Of a DNA stretch of 64,000 nucleotides, positions 22,306 through 35,593 are shown piece after piece (position 1 is the stretch's first letter; each line of letters starts with the position of its first letter). Made by a program: the position numbers and the translations under genes. The notes beneath the pieces are model-generated. The model made no database searches, was not told the DNA's origin, and worked only from the letters and a program-made list of their open reading frames with translations. The stretch covers positions 35,953,286-36,017,285 of the forward strand of contig NC_077245.1 in the NCBI RefSeq assembly GCF_947179165.1. Direction: 5' to 3'. This stretch comes from Solanum dulcamara (taxonomy: Eukaryota > Streptophyta > Magnoliopsida > Solanales > Solanaceae).

Positions 22306-23447
22306 GGGATTGGGCAAGGTAGAGTTTTGCCAAACACACTCGGCGACTCACCAAAACTGGTATAAGTTTGCCCAAAAATTCAGAGATTTTGGCTTATGAG
22401 AAGAGAGTTTGGAGAAAATGATGAAGTTTGGCAACTTGCCTAACTAGTTCGGCGAGCAAAGGAGTCTCGCCGAAAAGATCAGAGGTTTTTGTTCAAAATC
22501 AAAGCCAAGTTGGCAAGAAAGGAAGGAAATGACGATATACCGATAAAATCGGCAAGATCTGATGATATGGGCAAAAGATTCAAATATTTTCCCCCAGAAC
22601 TCATTAAATTTGGCAATGAGGAGAAGAGATTAGCGACTTATCGATCAGAATGATGAGCATAATCAAACTCGCCAATTAGACCTTGTCAATTAATTTATAA
22701 AGGTTATTTTAGTCTTTTCTTAGTCATATAATCCCTAAGCAATGTTGTTTTGGATAATTTCTTAAGACTTATAACTACCCAAACCCTTCAAATTCCCCTT
22801 ATTCCCTCTCAAGCTATTAGAATAAAAAAATTATCTGTACAATCTTCTCTTAAGCTCAAGGAAGACAATTTAAGGTTTCAAGGATCTTCAAGGTTTAAAG
22901 TTTCTCAATCTCAGTTGCATTTAGGGTTTTGATTATCAAGATATGTGGCAATTCACCAATGGATTTCATTCATCCATTGGATCCCAAAACATTTCAATTC
23001 TCCAAATTCTACTTCACCCAATTTATGAGGGTTTCTTGTCAATTCTTCACAGGTCCTCTTGATTTGATTTTAATTAATGTCATTCTCCACTATTATGCAT
23101 GATTTTACTATAATCCATAATTTTCAATTAATTTCAAATGGACCCATGCATTATACTATGATTTCCTATTATTAACTATAAATTTTTAATATGATTTGGA
23201 TGAAGGAATATTGCATGGTTTATGGAAGTATATGAATTACATTTCAAGTATATTTTCAAGCAAGTATCAATGAATTATGAATGGTTTTCTCACAATATAA
23301 ACAAATCATGATTTAGATGCATAGAAAGGTAAGTGTCTATAAGTTTATGTTATCATCATGATTTTCATGGAGCTATTCTTTTTATGTATTTTATGATGTG
23401 GATTGATATTGATTATTACCTTCCTGATGTTATGACATATGATCTTA
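22306..23447 (+). repeat. O 3' LTR, middle piece
   Basis: Continuation of the O LTR between solo LTRs A and C. Its first 380 bp hold repeated ggcgag and tcgccga motifs; the later part has the conserved ttcatccattgg block near 22970-22985 that recurs in all related LTRs of the window. Confidence 0.88.
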
Positions 23448-25619
23448 TGTAAGACCTATGTAAGTCAAAAGGTCGAAATGAAGGAAGGATTCATAAAAAT
23501 GGACTGCCCTTAAGTCTACGAGCCCACCTAGGAGTTGTAGGTGCTTCTACGAGTTGTAGAAGTGACTCGTAGAGAGGGCCCTGAGGAAGAGGATGGATTA
23601 AGGATTAGGGAGACACTACGAGTCTATTTGATGACTCTTTGTTCCTTCAATAAATTTTAGAGATGAGTCGTAGAGGGAGTTCAGAGACTCAGTCCTCAAG
23701 GTGCCTTAGATCCTCCAGGATGAGTCCCTTCTATGAGTCGTCAAAAGGTTTACGACTCGTAGAGATGAGTCATAGAGAAACTTCAGAGACTTAGTCCTTA
23801 GGGGTTTCTTAGACTGTGTAGGACTAGTCCTTTTGATGAGTCGTAGGGAGGTCTACGATTCATAAGGAAGAGTCGTAGGGCCAATTCTGGAGAGTTTTAA
23901 ATGGGGCATTTTGGTCTTTTCCTATGTTTTATCAGTAAAGTGAGGTTGTTTTGGAGATTGAATCTAACCTATCTAAAGACGCTAAGACTTCTCAAGCCCC
24001 TCCTTCCTCACATTAACTCCCGTACACAAAATCCTTTCATCTCAAGGTTTCTCCTAAGGGTTTCATCTTCCAAGCTAGGGTTTCATTCCCAAGGTCTTCA
24101 AGTCTCCATTTTCAAGCTTTCTTTAGGGCTTTATCCCCAAGGTATGTCGGTCTCTATTCATGGGTCCTTCCATCCATGGATCCAAAGTATTTTCAAACTT
24201 AATAGCTCAATTTCAAATGGTGAATTTTACGGTTTTCATGTTATGATTCCAAATGTATAGATTATTGAGTATTTGAAATTTATTTATCTATCTTAGTTAA
24301 TATTATCTCTTAATTACATGGAATTGATGATTTATCAAGGGTCCTTATTTGAAGGCATGGAAGGATTTTAAAGTGAATAGGTGGGTTGTTTCAAGTATGT
24401 TATAATTGGTGCATTCTATTACTCACATGCATGCTATTATTAATTTTAATGATTTGAAAGTTGGATTGAATAGAACCCAAGTAGTTTTACTATATTTTCA
24501 ATGAAATTTGACTTAAAAGATTTTGACCCCTAATGAATGTTTATGAAAGTAAGTTTTATAATCCAAGGGATGTCTTATGGAATGGAAGAACGGTGAAATG
24601 ATTATGAATGATGGATTCCACTTGTGAAAGGATAATTCTCACTTGTGTGAACCAATGAAAGGCTTTTAATGAGCTATTCTATCGAATGATGTTTTGATGA
24701 TCCAAAGTGATGTAAATAATTATGTTCTTATGTTATATGAACTATTTTGTGGAATTTGAAATAGCACCAAATGAGGCTTGAGGTGGTGTTAGATAAGGGA
24801 ATCCTAGTAGCTACCTCTAGTTTCTTGAACAGTGTGTCAACATAGGAGCCCTTGTAGGATAGGCTAATGGATCCACAAATAGCCCTAAATGTTAAAGAAA
24901 TGAATGAAGGTTGATGGAGTTCTATCTAGCAATTAGTCTCCTCGTGCTAATGTAGGGGTTTATGTTGGATTCTATGTAATAGATCGCATGGTCTTAGATG
25001 TCGGTTATGGTAATCTTCCCATAAAAATATGAATGTTTCAAATGTTATTTATGTTGATTGCTCATGAATACATCTACTTATGTACTTTATCTTACAATGC
25101 TTTATCGTTTCCTTAAATTGAGTGCCTACATACTTAGTACATTCAAAGTACTAACACATACTCTTTTTCCTATGTGATATCACCATCTAGGGACCATGTT
25201 GCTCAACATTCACCTCCATGTGGATAGTTGGACTCATTGAAGGCTACTATTTTGGTGAGTTCCCATTTTTCAGGAACAACATTCCTTCCCTTTTTCTAGC
25301 TTATGTTATGTAAAGACTTCTGGATACCTTTCATGGTACTTATTTCCACTTAGATTGAGGGTGAGCTAGGGACATGTGTTAGCCCCCACCAAGTCTATAA
25401 GTAGAGCTATGTTCGTACATAAATGTATGATGATTTAAGATTTATAATGACTCTTATTCTATGATGTTCTTCCTTAGTCCCCTATTCCCCTTGTCTTCTA
25501 GTTGTTATTGATTGTCATTACCTATGAAAAGCTAAATGAATGCTAAGAGGGTTGGGTGAGGTACCTCCGAGTTCCTCATTTACCGTATCGCACCTAGGCC
25601 CTAGGCTTAGGTTGTGACA
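23448..25619 (+). mobile_element. Solo LTR C (Ty3/gypsy)
   Basis: A 2,172-bp LTR from TGTAAGACC to GGTTGTGACA with the TSD tctta at 23443-23447 and 25620-25624. No internal domain remains. Its first 450 bp carry an array of actcgtaga and gagtcgtaga motifs (23511-23890). It shares these motifs with LTR G, so the two are probably one family. Confidence 0.93.
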
Positions 25620-25624
25620 TCTTA

Positions 25625-26498
25625 TATATTCCATTGGGATTAATTTAGCACTGAGAGAACTTTATGGTGGGAACTTGGTAAGGGAGTCCTTAGTAGAAAC
25701 TCTTAGTTCCAAACTACATACCACCGTAGGTGCCTATGTTGGCCTAGATAGTGGATCCATATATAGCTCATGTTTATGTTATATAGAGTCTACCTTGTCA
25801 AGTAGCCTCTCTCTTCTCAGTGTAGGAGTTACATCAGATTCCATGTTATAGCTCACATGGTCTGAAATGTCAGTTAAGATTAATATCCCACAAATTAACT
25901 ATGTTTTACTACAAGATCTTCCTTATGCATTTTCACTTGATGCTTTGACCATATCATATGATTTCATATTTTTCTTTTATATTTTAAATAATATTGGTCA
26001 TGTATATCATGTTCACACCTACCATGTTGTCATATTTACGTTTATGCATGTTCTCGCATACTTAGTACTATATATGTACTAATACATAGTGTCCGACAAT
26101 CATCCTATGCATCTTGCATGTGGTGTTTTGGAGTTTGGCTATCATCCACTTATTGGTGAGTCCTCATGCTCTAAGGACACGATATTTGATGTTTTTCTTA
26201 TGTTCTCATATGACTTTTATTCCATGTGTTGGTGATCTAGGGTGTTTCCTATGCCCCATCTAGATTAATAGAGGCATGTTAGATTGATGAGTCTACTTTG
26301 TCCTGATCATTTAGGGATTTTGTTTTCATGTTCTCTCTCATATTCAAGACTTCCATGTTGAGAATTATATTCCACCTTATGTTTTTAATAGTGTCTTTAC
26401 ACACCTTATGTATGCAATGCATGCTAAGAGGCTTTGTTGGAGTCCCCTTGGGATTCTAATTGCCTCATCACATCTAGTGCCTATCTTGGGTCGTGACA
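25625..26498 (+). repeat. O 3' LTR, last piece
   Basis: Resumes the O LTR after solo LTR C and ends TCGTGACA. It shares the end-of-LTR block (tgctaagaggctttgttgga) with the other LTRs. Confidence 0.9.
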
Positions 26499-28365
26499 AT
26501 GAAAAGGTCATTTCTTATGCTTCTAAGAAACTTATGGTTCATGAGAAGGTATACCCAACTCATGATCTTGAGTTGGCGGTGGTGGTTTTTGCTTTGAAGA
26601 TTTGGACACATTATTTTTATGGTGTTCATGGGGATGTGTTCACCAATCATAAAAGTTTGTAATATGTCTTTAACCAAAAGAATTTGAATATTCACCAAAG
26701 TAGGTTGCTCAAATTATTGAAGAAAAATGATATAGGTATGTTTTACAATCAAGGTAAAGCTAATATTGTGGTGGATACGCTTAGTAGAGTATCCCTGGTA
26801 TTGCTGCTCATGTTGAGAATGAAAAAAAGAGTTGTCTCATGATGTTCATAAGCTTGCCCGTTAGGGTCTTCGTTTGGTGGATTAAGAAGATGGTGGAGTT
26901 ATTATTCAGAATGGTTCAGAATCTTTTTTATGAGTAATGTGAAGGTAAAGAAAAAGTGAAGATGTAATCTTTGTTGATTTAAAGGAAGAGGTTCTCAAAA
27001 ATACCATCGAGTATTTCTCCCAAGGGGAAATGGTGTGCTTCAATATCAGGATCGTGTGTTCCAGATATTGATGGTTTGAGGCTGTGAATTCTAGCAAAAG
27101 CCTGCAGTTCTTGATATATTATTTACCTGGGATTCACTAACATATACCATGATTTGTGGAAAGTTTATTGCGGGAATGACATAAAGAAGGATATTGCAAA
27201 TTTTGTGGCTAAGTGCCCAAATTGTCAACAAGTTAAGGTTATGCATCAGAATTTAGGTGGTATAGCACATAACATTGATATTCCTACTTGAAAGAAGAAA
27301 GATTTGAATATGGACTTCCTAACAGGTTTGCATTATATGCATTGACAATTTGTTTTTGTTTGAGTTATTATAGATCAAATGACTAAGTCGACATATTTTC
27401 TTATGGTTGGGACTTTTTATTCAGCCGAGGTCTATGCTAGGCTTTACATTCGAGAGATGGTGATATTACATGGTATTCCATTATTCATCATTTCTGAATA
27501 AGGTACTCAGTTCACATCTCACTTTTGGAGATTGTTTCAAAAATATCTTGGTACTCAAGTTAAGCTTAGTGCAACTTTTCATCCATAGATCGATGTCTAG
27601 ACGAAGAGGACTATCCATACTTTGGAGGATATATTAAGAACTTGTGTGCTTGAATTTAGAGGTAATTGGAAAGTTGATTTACCTTTGATTGAGTTTGCTT
27701 ATAACAACAGTTACAACTAGAGTATTTAGATGGCTCCATTTGAAGCTCACTATTATAGGAGATGTAGGTCTTCTATTGCTGAGTTTGAAGTTTTTAACAT
27801 TGCTTTGATAGGGCTTGTATTAGCCCATGAGGCTATGGAGAAAATTCCACTCATTAGAGAAAGATTGAGAACTACCTAGAGTTGGCAAAAACCATATTCT
27901 TATGTGAGAAGGAGAGATATCCAATGCAAAGTGGATGATTGGGTTTATTTTAAAATCTCACCTATGAAGGGTGTGATAAGGTTTGGTAAGAAAGGGAAGC
28001 TTAGTCCCCTCTATGTTGGCCCATGTTTGATTTTAAAGCATTTTGCCAAGATGGCTTATGAGTTGTATTTGCTTGCAGAGTTGGAATCACCCTATATCGT
28101 GTTCCATGTTTCCTTGTTGAAGAAGTTTATCATTGATCCTACCTTAGTTATGTCATTGCACGGTGTTGGCATTAAGGAAATCCTCTCTTATCAAGAAGTT
28201 CTCATTGAGATTCTTGATCGGCAAGTCTGAAAGTTGAGAAATAAAAAAGTCGCTTAAGTGAAAGTCCTTTGGAGAAATCAATTTGTTGAGGGTGTTACTT
28301 GGGAGATTAAATTCAATATGATTTCCCCTTATCCTCATCTCTCTCCCTCCACTTTAGTTCCACCT
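26499..28365 (+). pseudogene. RNase H and integrase region of Ty3/gypsy element F
   Basis: Begins inside RNase H ([20 protein letters not shown], then [21 protein letters not shown], 26502-26620), followed by the linker, the zinc finger part KKDIANFVAKCPNCQQVKV near 27184-27240, the core VIIDQMTKSTYF and YARLYIREMVILHGIP near 27365-27480, then a C-terminal ORF at 27904-28230 (MKGVIRFGKKGKLSPLYVGP, SPYIVFHVSLLKKFI, ILSYQEVLIEILDRQV) and the tail KVLWRNQFVEGVTWE. Many stops and shifts occur. The second catalytic Asp reads Glu followed by a stop, and the GQAERTI Glu is changed. The left edge is the O insertion; the rest of pol is off the window. Confidence 0.93.
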
Positions 28366-28611
28366 TGAGGTATTAGTTCCTTATGTTTACTCTTATAGAT
28401 TCATTCGTTTCAGCAATTCTCATGTTTCTATATGCATGCATGTTCATCAAATCAGTTTTTAATTCATGTTTTATCTTGGGGTTGATTACTCCTTGGAATT
28501 ATGCATTTTGATGTGAATTGCACTCATGTAAGGTTGTAAGATCTCTTTCCCTACTTTATTTATACTAGTTTGAGTCCCATTCGAGGATGAATGTTCTCAA
28601 AGGGAAGATAT
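28366..28611 (+). other. 3' untranslated region and polypurine tract of element F
   Basis: Non-coding tail after pol, ending in the purine run aaagggaaga at 28599-28608, three bases before the LTR. Confidence 0.75.
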
Positions 28612-30786
28612 TGTAACACCTCGAAAGTTGAAAAGTTGAATTGGAAAGAAAATTGCAGAAATGTTTTTGGTGAAAGTTTATACGAGGCCATGTATGGACC
28701 ATAAAAGGTTCTACAGCCCATAGAAGGCTGTCATAGATGAACCTTGGAAATAGGAAATTTCCTATGTTCCGACTATCAAATGTCTTATGGATCAGAAAAA
28801 CATCCATGGATCATAGACCCATCCATAGATCTATCTTCAAAGGTTGGGATTTGGGGTCCGACAGAATAGACATGTTTCATGAACCATGGTTCTTTCTATG
28901 AACCATGGATAGGTTTGTAGATCACACTACAAGGCTTCAGGGAAATTTGTTAAAGAGAGTTTTATGGGAGGGTCCACAGACCATATAAATGCTTATGGCC
29001 CATAGGGAGTGGTCGTAGACTTGACTTCAGAGAGTTGGATTTCAAACTTGGTTTCTACGATTGATCAGGATAGACCATGAAGAGTCCAATGGACCATAAA
29101 AGGCATCTGTAGAACCTACCCGTCAATTAATTTTCCTGGGTTAATTAGGTCTTTTTCTATCCTTTTATTACCTATACTATATTGTTTTAAGCCTATTTCT
29201 ATGCCCTATAACTGATTTTATTATTCAAATTAATTATATTCTCTCTCGTTCACTCAAAATCCCAAAAGCTCTCAAGGTCTTCTTCTCTAAGGATTCTCTC
29301 AAGGTGAATAAGAGCTTTTCAAGCTTTAAGTCCCCTCTTCTGATTCCAATGCTAGGAATCATCAAGGTATGAGGGAAATTCATCAATGGACTCCTTTTCA
29401 TCCATTGATACCAAAGAAACCTCGATTCTCCAATTATGTTGTTACCCAAATTTCTAGGGTTTGTATGATTATACACTACTTTATTTAATCCTATTAATCT
29501 TATTATGCATGATTTTATCATAATTACATTATTTCAATTATTTTCAAATGAACCCATGTTATATGAATATGTGAATTTTGAAATCAAGCTTGGAAGATTA
29601 TGCATGCAGTTTGAGTTGAAGAAACTATGTATTAAGGATGCTTTCGAACAAAGTGTCATTATGATTTTATGAAAACTAGGTTGCTTTCAATTGAAGTATT
29701 CTCACTATGAAAGATTATTATTATTTAACCACGTTCGATTGAAATGAAATTTTACTGTGAAAATATTATCATGATTTAGATGTTTCGATTAAGTGTATCT
29801 TATGCATTGAATATGTTATGAATCATAATATTTTAAAAGGAACTATTTTTATGATTTTGAGTCTTATGAATGACTTTGTATTAATAGATTCTAACCTTTT
29901 CAAAGACTATCAATATATTATGTATTTTCGTTTAAAGTATTATTTAGCACTGAGTTGGACTAGTGGCGATTAATCAGGTCTCAGAACTACGAGCCCCCGT
30001 AGGATGTCCTAGTTGGATAAGACTATCTAGTGGATCCACCTAAGCTTATGATCATGGTCCTTACCTTGGCAAGTAGGACACTCTCTTTTCAGTTTGGGCG
30101 CAGTACTCTGAACTCCATGTTGTAGCTCACATTGTTTATGTTATTTGACAGTATATCTCACTTATGTTATGACTATGATTCTTTTATAAATATTGCATTG
30201 ACCATGTATTATGTTTTAAATGATGTTTTCAACAAAGTTATGTCATGTTTTAGCTTGGTCATTCCATTATCATATTTGCATATCTATCATGTATTATACC
30301 ATGTTATTTCTTGCATGTTTTCCATACTTAGTACATTCCAAGTGCTGACACATACATCTCTTTTGGCTGTATTATTTTTTAATATCGGTTCCGATGTTCC
30401 TCTATCCGGCTATGGCTAATGGATTGATCAGCCTTTCTTAGTATTTGGTAAGTGTTCATGGTTCGACGGCATGGCCACATTATGACTTCTTACATTCTCT
30501 TTCAGCCATTTTAGTTTTCAAAGTATTTTGTGATCTACGACTTGTCCTAGTCACACCTATGATTTGTAGAGGTTTGTTGTCTGACATAGTATGAATTTTC
30601 TTTATGAATTCATTGTATTCTGATTTGGTATCATATGAGATTATCATTTGAGACTTATATGCCATTTTTTGATTTATTTGATTATGTTTATTATCTTGGG
30701 GTCATTCTTATGTCAAGTGGCTTGTTTGGAGTCTTTCGGGATTCTATTCGCCATGCCACGTGTATAGGGTAATTTGGGTCATGACA
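28612..30786 (+). repeat. 3' LTR of element F
   Basis: A 2,175-bp LTR from TGTAACACCTCG to GGGTCATGACA. Its U3 part (28680-29110) holds repeated atggaccata, cccataga and gaaccatgg motifs. The conserved ttcatccattgatacc block is near 29398-29413. It abuts the J LTR fragment at 30787, the right edge of the F insertion; the left TSD is outside the window. Confidence 0.9.
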
Positions 30787-31571
30787 TTTTCGAATGCATT
30801 GGCTTGTTCTTGGGATAGAACAATGAAAGAATAGCACAATCAATGAACATTGGCCTAATTATATCCAAATTGTGCTCAATCTTAAACCTAGGCTAATTTT
30901 GTGGTCATTCTACCCAAACCAGGGCTTTTCCCACCATTAATTCAAGTAAAAAACCCTCTCCTAAGAGTACCACCCAAGATTCTAAGGCTTAAGAATTGAT
31001 TTACATCTTAGGGGAGTAATTAACTTACCTTTATAAAAGAAATTGGTTGAGAAATTGAAGAAAATAGCCCTAGGTATCATTTTCTTTTCCCAAGAACGAA
31101 ATTGCAGAATAACGAGAGGTTTTGGGACTGTTCCTATCTTAATTTGCGACTAGCCTGCTATAGTGTCCACCAGCTTGCTATAGTGGCCTCTCCATAGTGA
31201 ATTCCACCCCTATAGTGACTTCTATTGAGACAGAAACTTGAAAATTCTCCCCAATCTCCATTTCACAATATACCGTCGAACCTTGATGTTCTAAAAAACA
31301 CTTTCACGCCAAGTTTGATATAGGGAGTCCTACTCACCGAAAATTACTTCTGAAGAGTCCTACGGACTTCTTAATGTCTTATATAATAGAAAATTCAAAC
31401 CAAGCTTAAACATTATCCCAAATTCATTTTCGTATTTCCTTACACTGTACCTTACTCAAATACTATCTGAGACTAGCCTAGCCTAAACTTTTAAGTTACT
31501 ACACAAAAGTTTTCTAACCCAAAAATATTTTCACCATTGGCTTTTCCAAAATGACCGGAAGGGTCATTATA
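30787..31571 (-). repeat. 3' LTR fragment of minus-strand element J
   Basis: On the minus strand it starts TATAATGACCC (the usual TG changed to TA) followed by a gaccggtcatttt-like block, as in a common gypsy LTR start. It directly follows the end of the J chromodomain reading. About 785 bp remain; the rest was separated by the insertion of F. It carries gctatagtg repeats at 31155-31215, seen on the plus strand. Confidence 0.78.
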
Positions 31572-31639
31572 ATAGATAGCAATTTATTCATCTCTCATCA
31601 CGGAGTGATCAAACAAAGAAAACTGGATAAATAAGAAAG

Positions 31640-34600
31640 AGTGTAGTACCTAAATCCTCAAGTGAGTTTTTTGTCCCATATGTCCTTCGTGGTTACCCAA
31701 GTAGCTTCCTTAACTGAATGATTCTTCCATTGAACCTTTACTGATCTGATCTCCTTATTCCTCATCTTTCGAACATTCAAATCAAGAATTGTAACAAAAT
31801 CCTCTTCGTACTAAATATCCTTGTCCAGGAATATCAAGTCTCACTAGATAATATAATCTTCATCCCCATGGTACTTCTCAGCATGGAGACATGAAAAACT
31901 GCTTGAACCCCAAATAAGCGAGCGGTAAGGCTAACTTGTAAGGCACTAGCCCACACTATCAAGAACCTCAAATAGACCAATGTAATGAGGGATGAGATTA
32001 ACCTTTTTACCAAACCTCATGACTTCTTTTTTAGGCGACACCTTACATAGAATCTGTTTGCCAACCTGAAATGTCATGTCCCTTTCCTTGAGCTCTGCAT
32101 ACACTTTTTGTCTACTCTAGGCTACCAATAGCTTGGTTTAGATACACCTAACCTTTTCTTTAGATTCCTTACCAAGTCAACTCCCAAAGTTTTCTCATCC
32201 CTAGCATAAAATCCTGATACATCTCGGTTACAACTAAATGAATAGAATATCACGAACTTTTAGATTCTGCCAACACATTCTTGATTAAATAATCAATTTG
32301 AGGAACACAAATCCTTCCTTTAAAACTGAGCACACCGTCTAAATTGAGAGTGGCATCATGAGCCTCCCTAAACACCACCTTAATTATAAGCTTGTTCAAA
32401 TTCTCAACTTCAAACTGCTTAGCATTGATTTCCTCTATAAAAGTAGGCTTAATCTCAATACTATCTAACACCCCACCCTTCTCTGAGATGCCCAACTTCA
32501 TGAACTTAGACTCCAAAGCTTGAATCTTTCTGTCCAAGGGTCTCTCAGACACCCTAAGTAAGCCAGACTGCCAATGCTAATCGTCTTTCGACTCAATACA
32601 TCTGCCACTATATTGGCCTTAACTTGATGGTATTGAATGGTCATATCATGGTCTTTAAGAAACTCCATCCGCCTTCATACATCAAATTTAGCCCCTTCTT
32701 AGTGAACACATGTTGTAAACTGCAATGATTAATGAACACATTACACTTGACCCCATAAAGATAATATCGCCAGATCATGTATGCAAACACTACTGATGCT
32801 AACTCTAAATCATGGTAAGGTAGTTCCTCTCATGAATTTTGAACTATATGGAAGCATCGGCTATGTCATTCCTATCTTGCATAAACACAATGCCCAAGCC
32901 CGAATGTGAAGCATTATAATAACTATAAAATTACCTTCCACCAGTAATGTTAGGATAGGCATTGTAGCTAAAAGGGTCTTGAGATTTTTGAATCTCTCCA
33001 CACATAAATCAGACTATATGAATGGTACCTCTTTTTGAGTAACCTTGTCAAATGGGTAGAAATCAAAGCGAGGTTCTTAACAAATCTGGGGTAGTATCTA
33101 GAAAGACCCACAAAATACCTAATGTTTATCATAGAGCTAGGCCAGATCCAATTCTTGACTACCTAAATCATTTGGGGATCTACAATCACCCCTTCTTACA
33201 AAACCACATGCCCTAGAAGCAACCAAAGAAAACAAAAATTCGTACTTGGAAAATTTAGCATATAATTTTTGTTTCCATAAGATACCCAGAACATTATGAA
33301 GGTAATTTGCATGCTCCTCCTTACTCTTAGAGTAGATCAAGATATCATCTATAAACAAGATCACCAAGGAATCCAAGAATGGTTTGAACACATTATTCAT
33401 GAAGCTCATAAAAGTTGTTGGTGCATTAGTCAACCCAAAAGATATTACCATGAACTCATAATGGTAATTCTGAGTCCTGAAGGTCATTTTAGGTATATCG
33501 TCGAGCTTAATATTTAACTGATGGTACCTTTACCTCAAGTCAATATTAGAGAAAGTAAAAACAACCTGCAAAAGGTCAAAAAGATTATCTATGCGAGGCA
33601 AAGGGCACTTGTTCCAGATGGTAACCTTATTCAACTGTCAATAATCTATGCCAATCCTCATGCTACTATCATTCTTCTTTACAAACAATATTGGAAAAAC
33701 CCAAAGAAAAGAACTGGGATGAGTGAACCCCTTATTATGAAGTTCTTAAAGTTGAGTTTTGAGCCAGAGACATACAATAAGGAGGAATAGAACTTGGGTG
33801 AGTCATGACAAGCAAATCCATTAGGAATACTTCCTGAAACTCTGAAACTACATAGATTAACTCAAGGGAAAAGAACTCTGCACTAACATCCCAAAGGTGA
33901 GCCAAATAGGCCAAACAACTCCTTCCCACTAGCCTTCTAGCCTGAACGAAGAAAATGATCTTTTCTAGCTTAGACTTGTACGTATCTTAACTCTAATCTA
34001 TCCTTACTTTAGATTTCTAGAGTCATAGTCTTAGTGTTATAATTTAGCATAATGTAATAAAGGGACAACCAAGTCCATCCCAAGATCACATCAAAATCTG
34101 CCAAATCCAATATGACTAAATCTACAAAAGTTTGAAAACCTACGAACATAACAAAACATAAATAGTATACATGGGTAACAACTATAAACTCTCCAACCGA
34201 GGTGGAAACATGGATAGGGGTATCAATAATATCACTTTTCATGTTAAGAATCAAAGCTAACTTAGCATATATGTAGGAATACGTAGACCCTGGATCAAAA
34301 AGATAGTAGCAATCTGATCACAAATAAGAATAATATTGTTATCACTACGATAGACGCCTCAGCCTTAAATCTAACCTTAAAAGTGTAACAATGAGCTCTA
34401 TCATCATTATGGGCAACACCTATACCTGAGCTCACAACTTCTCTCCCTACATTACCATTTCCTCGACCTCTACGACCTCCTTGATTACCTCCTCACCCAC
34501 CATATTTATATTTTCTACCATTATTACCCCCACCCATAGGTACAACAACCTTTACCTACTACTTCACCTAGTTAACTATCTGCTTGTGAGGGCATTACCT

Positions 34601-34650
34601 CCTGAAGTTTCCCTACTCACAACAATTAAAACACCCATCATCAAGTGAGG
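31640..34650 (-). pseudogene. Protease, reverse transcriptase and pol remnant of element J
   Basis: On the minus strand, from right to left: zinc-knuckle area near 34580-34640 (decayed), aspartic protease near 34009-34254 (DFDVILGWTWLS), RT from about 33930 to 33137 with FGLTNAPTTF and the catalytic [11 protein letters not shown], the RNase H to integrase linker at 32250-32552 (LSFKGRICVPQIDYLI), an integrase C-terminus near 31990-32090 (VSPKKEVMRFGKK) and a chromodomain-like tail near 31660-31790 (VKVQWKNHSVKEATW). Most of the integrase core is missing: the reading passes from the start of the zinc finger to the C-terminal linker within about 100 bp near 32170-32250. Numerous stops. This is an old, inactive copy. 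Confidence 0.9.
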
Positions 34651-34908
34651 GCCTGCTAGTTGAGGAATAGGCAATTCCTTGACCATCTTGAGTCAGAGAC
34701 TATTGTGGGACCCATGAATAAGAACCCATAGAAGCGACCAAAGATGATTGAATTGGACAGGCTAAATACACCTATTGACCAAATCTTTATAGTGGGAAAT
34801 ACTATAATTTTCCAAAATTTAGAAACTCTTAGCCAATGCCTCGGCCTTCCCAACCTGTCGAATTCCTTGGATTTTCTTAACATAGTCTATTACCTCATTG
34901 AAGCTCTT
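34651..34908 (-). pseudogene. gag remnant of element J, cut by H
   Basis: This lies where the gag region upstream of the zinc knuckle should be. A 75-codon minus ORF is present but I cannot match specific gag motifs, so the call rests on position. The 5 bases before H (ctctt, 34904-34908) are the expected left TSD of H; the right copy is off the window. Confidence 0.5.
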
Positions 34909-35593
34909 TGTAACACCCCAAAATATCCTAGCTTAGACCCCCTAGAAAAACTCCAGAGGACGTTAAGGAGAAGTCACACTACAGTGACCATGAGTGGGGT
35001 CCTACGACCTGTAAGAAGTCCTTTCAGTCATACGTAGGACTCATTGATCCCCTCTGCACTTACAGAAAATTCAGTTAGAAAGGCACCTTTTTACGAGCCT
35101 ACCTTACAATCTGTAAAAGGGTTTATGACCCATAGTATGAACTCATAGACCCAGTGTCACATTCCAGTAGCTACTAGAGTGTGAACCTAAGCCATACGAT
35201 CCATCCCTACGACCCATTCCAATGACGAAAATCTATATAGGGGTCCGTAGATCCCTAGTCCCAAACCTCTCCATCTCATTCTATGGGTGGTCTCCACGAC
35301 ATATCATAGGTCTACGACCCATAAAAAGGGTGAGTGACCCATTATGATAAAATACAGTGGAGTCTAATTTTGGACCCTAGTTCCTACTAGAGAGCCCTTA
35401 CGGCCAGTAGAAGCTTCTGCAGACCGTAGAAAGGGCCCTAAGGTGGCCAAGATAGTTTTTAATGAAGGATATTCTCGTCTTTTCCCACCTTTCCCAAGTC
35501 AAAACCTTGATGTTTTAGGACTAATTTAGGTCCTTTATTAGTATCCTACATGACTTTTCTCTTATTAACACTTAGAATATTTGAGAGCAAGGA
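34909..35593 (+). repeat. 5' LTR of element H, part 1
   Basis: Starts TGTAACACCCC. It holds the U3 motif array tacgaccca, tacgacctgta and gaccgtaga at 34990-35435. It is cut by solo LTR G; its last 5 bases (35589-35593, aagga) are the left TSD of G. The sequence resumes at 45774. Without G, the M element and the local duplication, the whole LTR would be about 2.25 kb. Confidence 0.88.

Larger units (their letters stand above)
20069..26498 (+). repeat. 3' LTR of element O, split into three pieces
   Basis: Starts TGTAATGCCC after the purine tract and ends GGGTCGTGACA at 26498. It is interrupted by two solo LTRs. Its own pieces are 20069-20109, 22306-23447 and 25625-26498, together about 2.06 kb, the same size class as the other LTRs here. 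After 26498 the sequence enters RNase H coding of element F, which marks the right insertion edge. The 5' LTR lies left of the window. Confidence 0.9.

Noticed and set aside
34744..35037. A 97-codon plus ORF across the J and H junction
   Set aside because: It spans an insertion edge between antisense gag of J and the LTR of H, so it cannot be an old gene.
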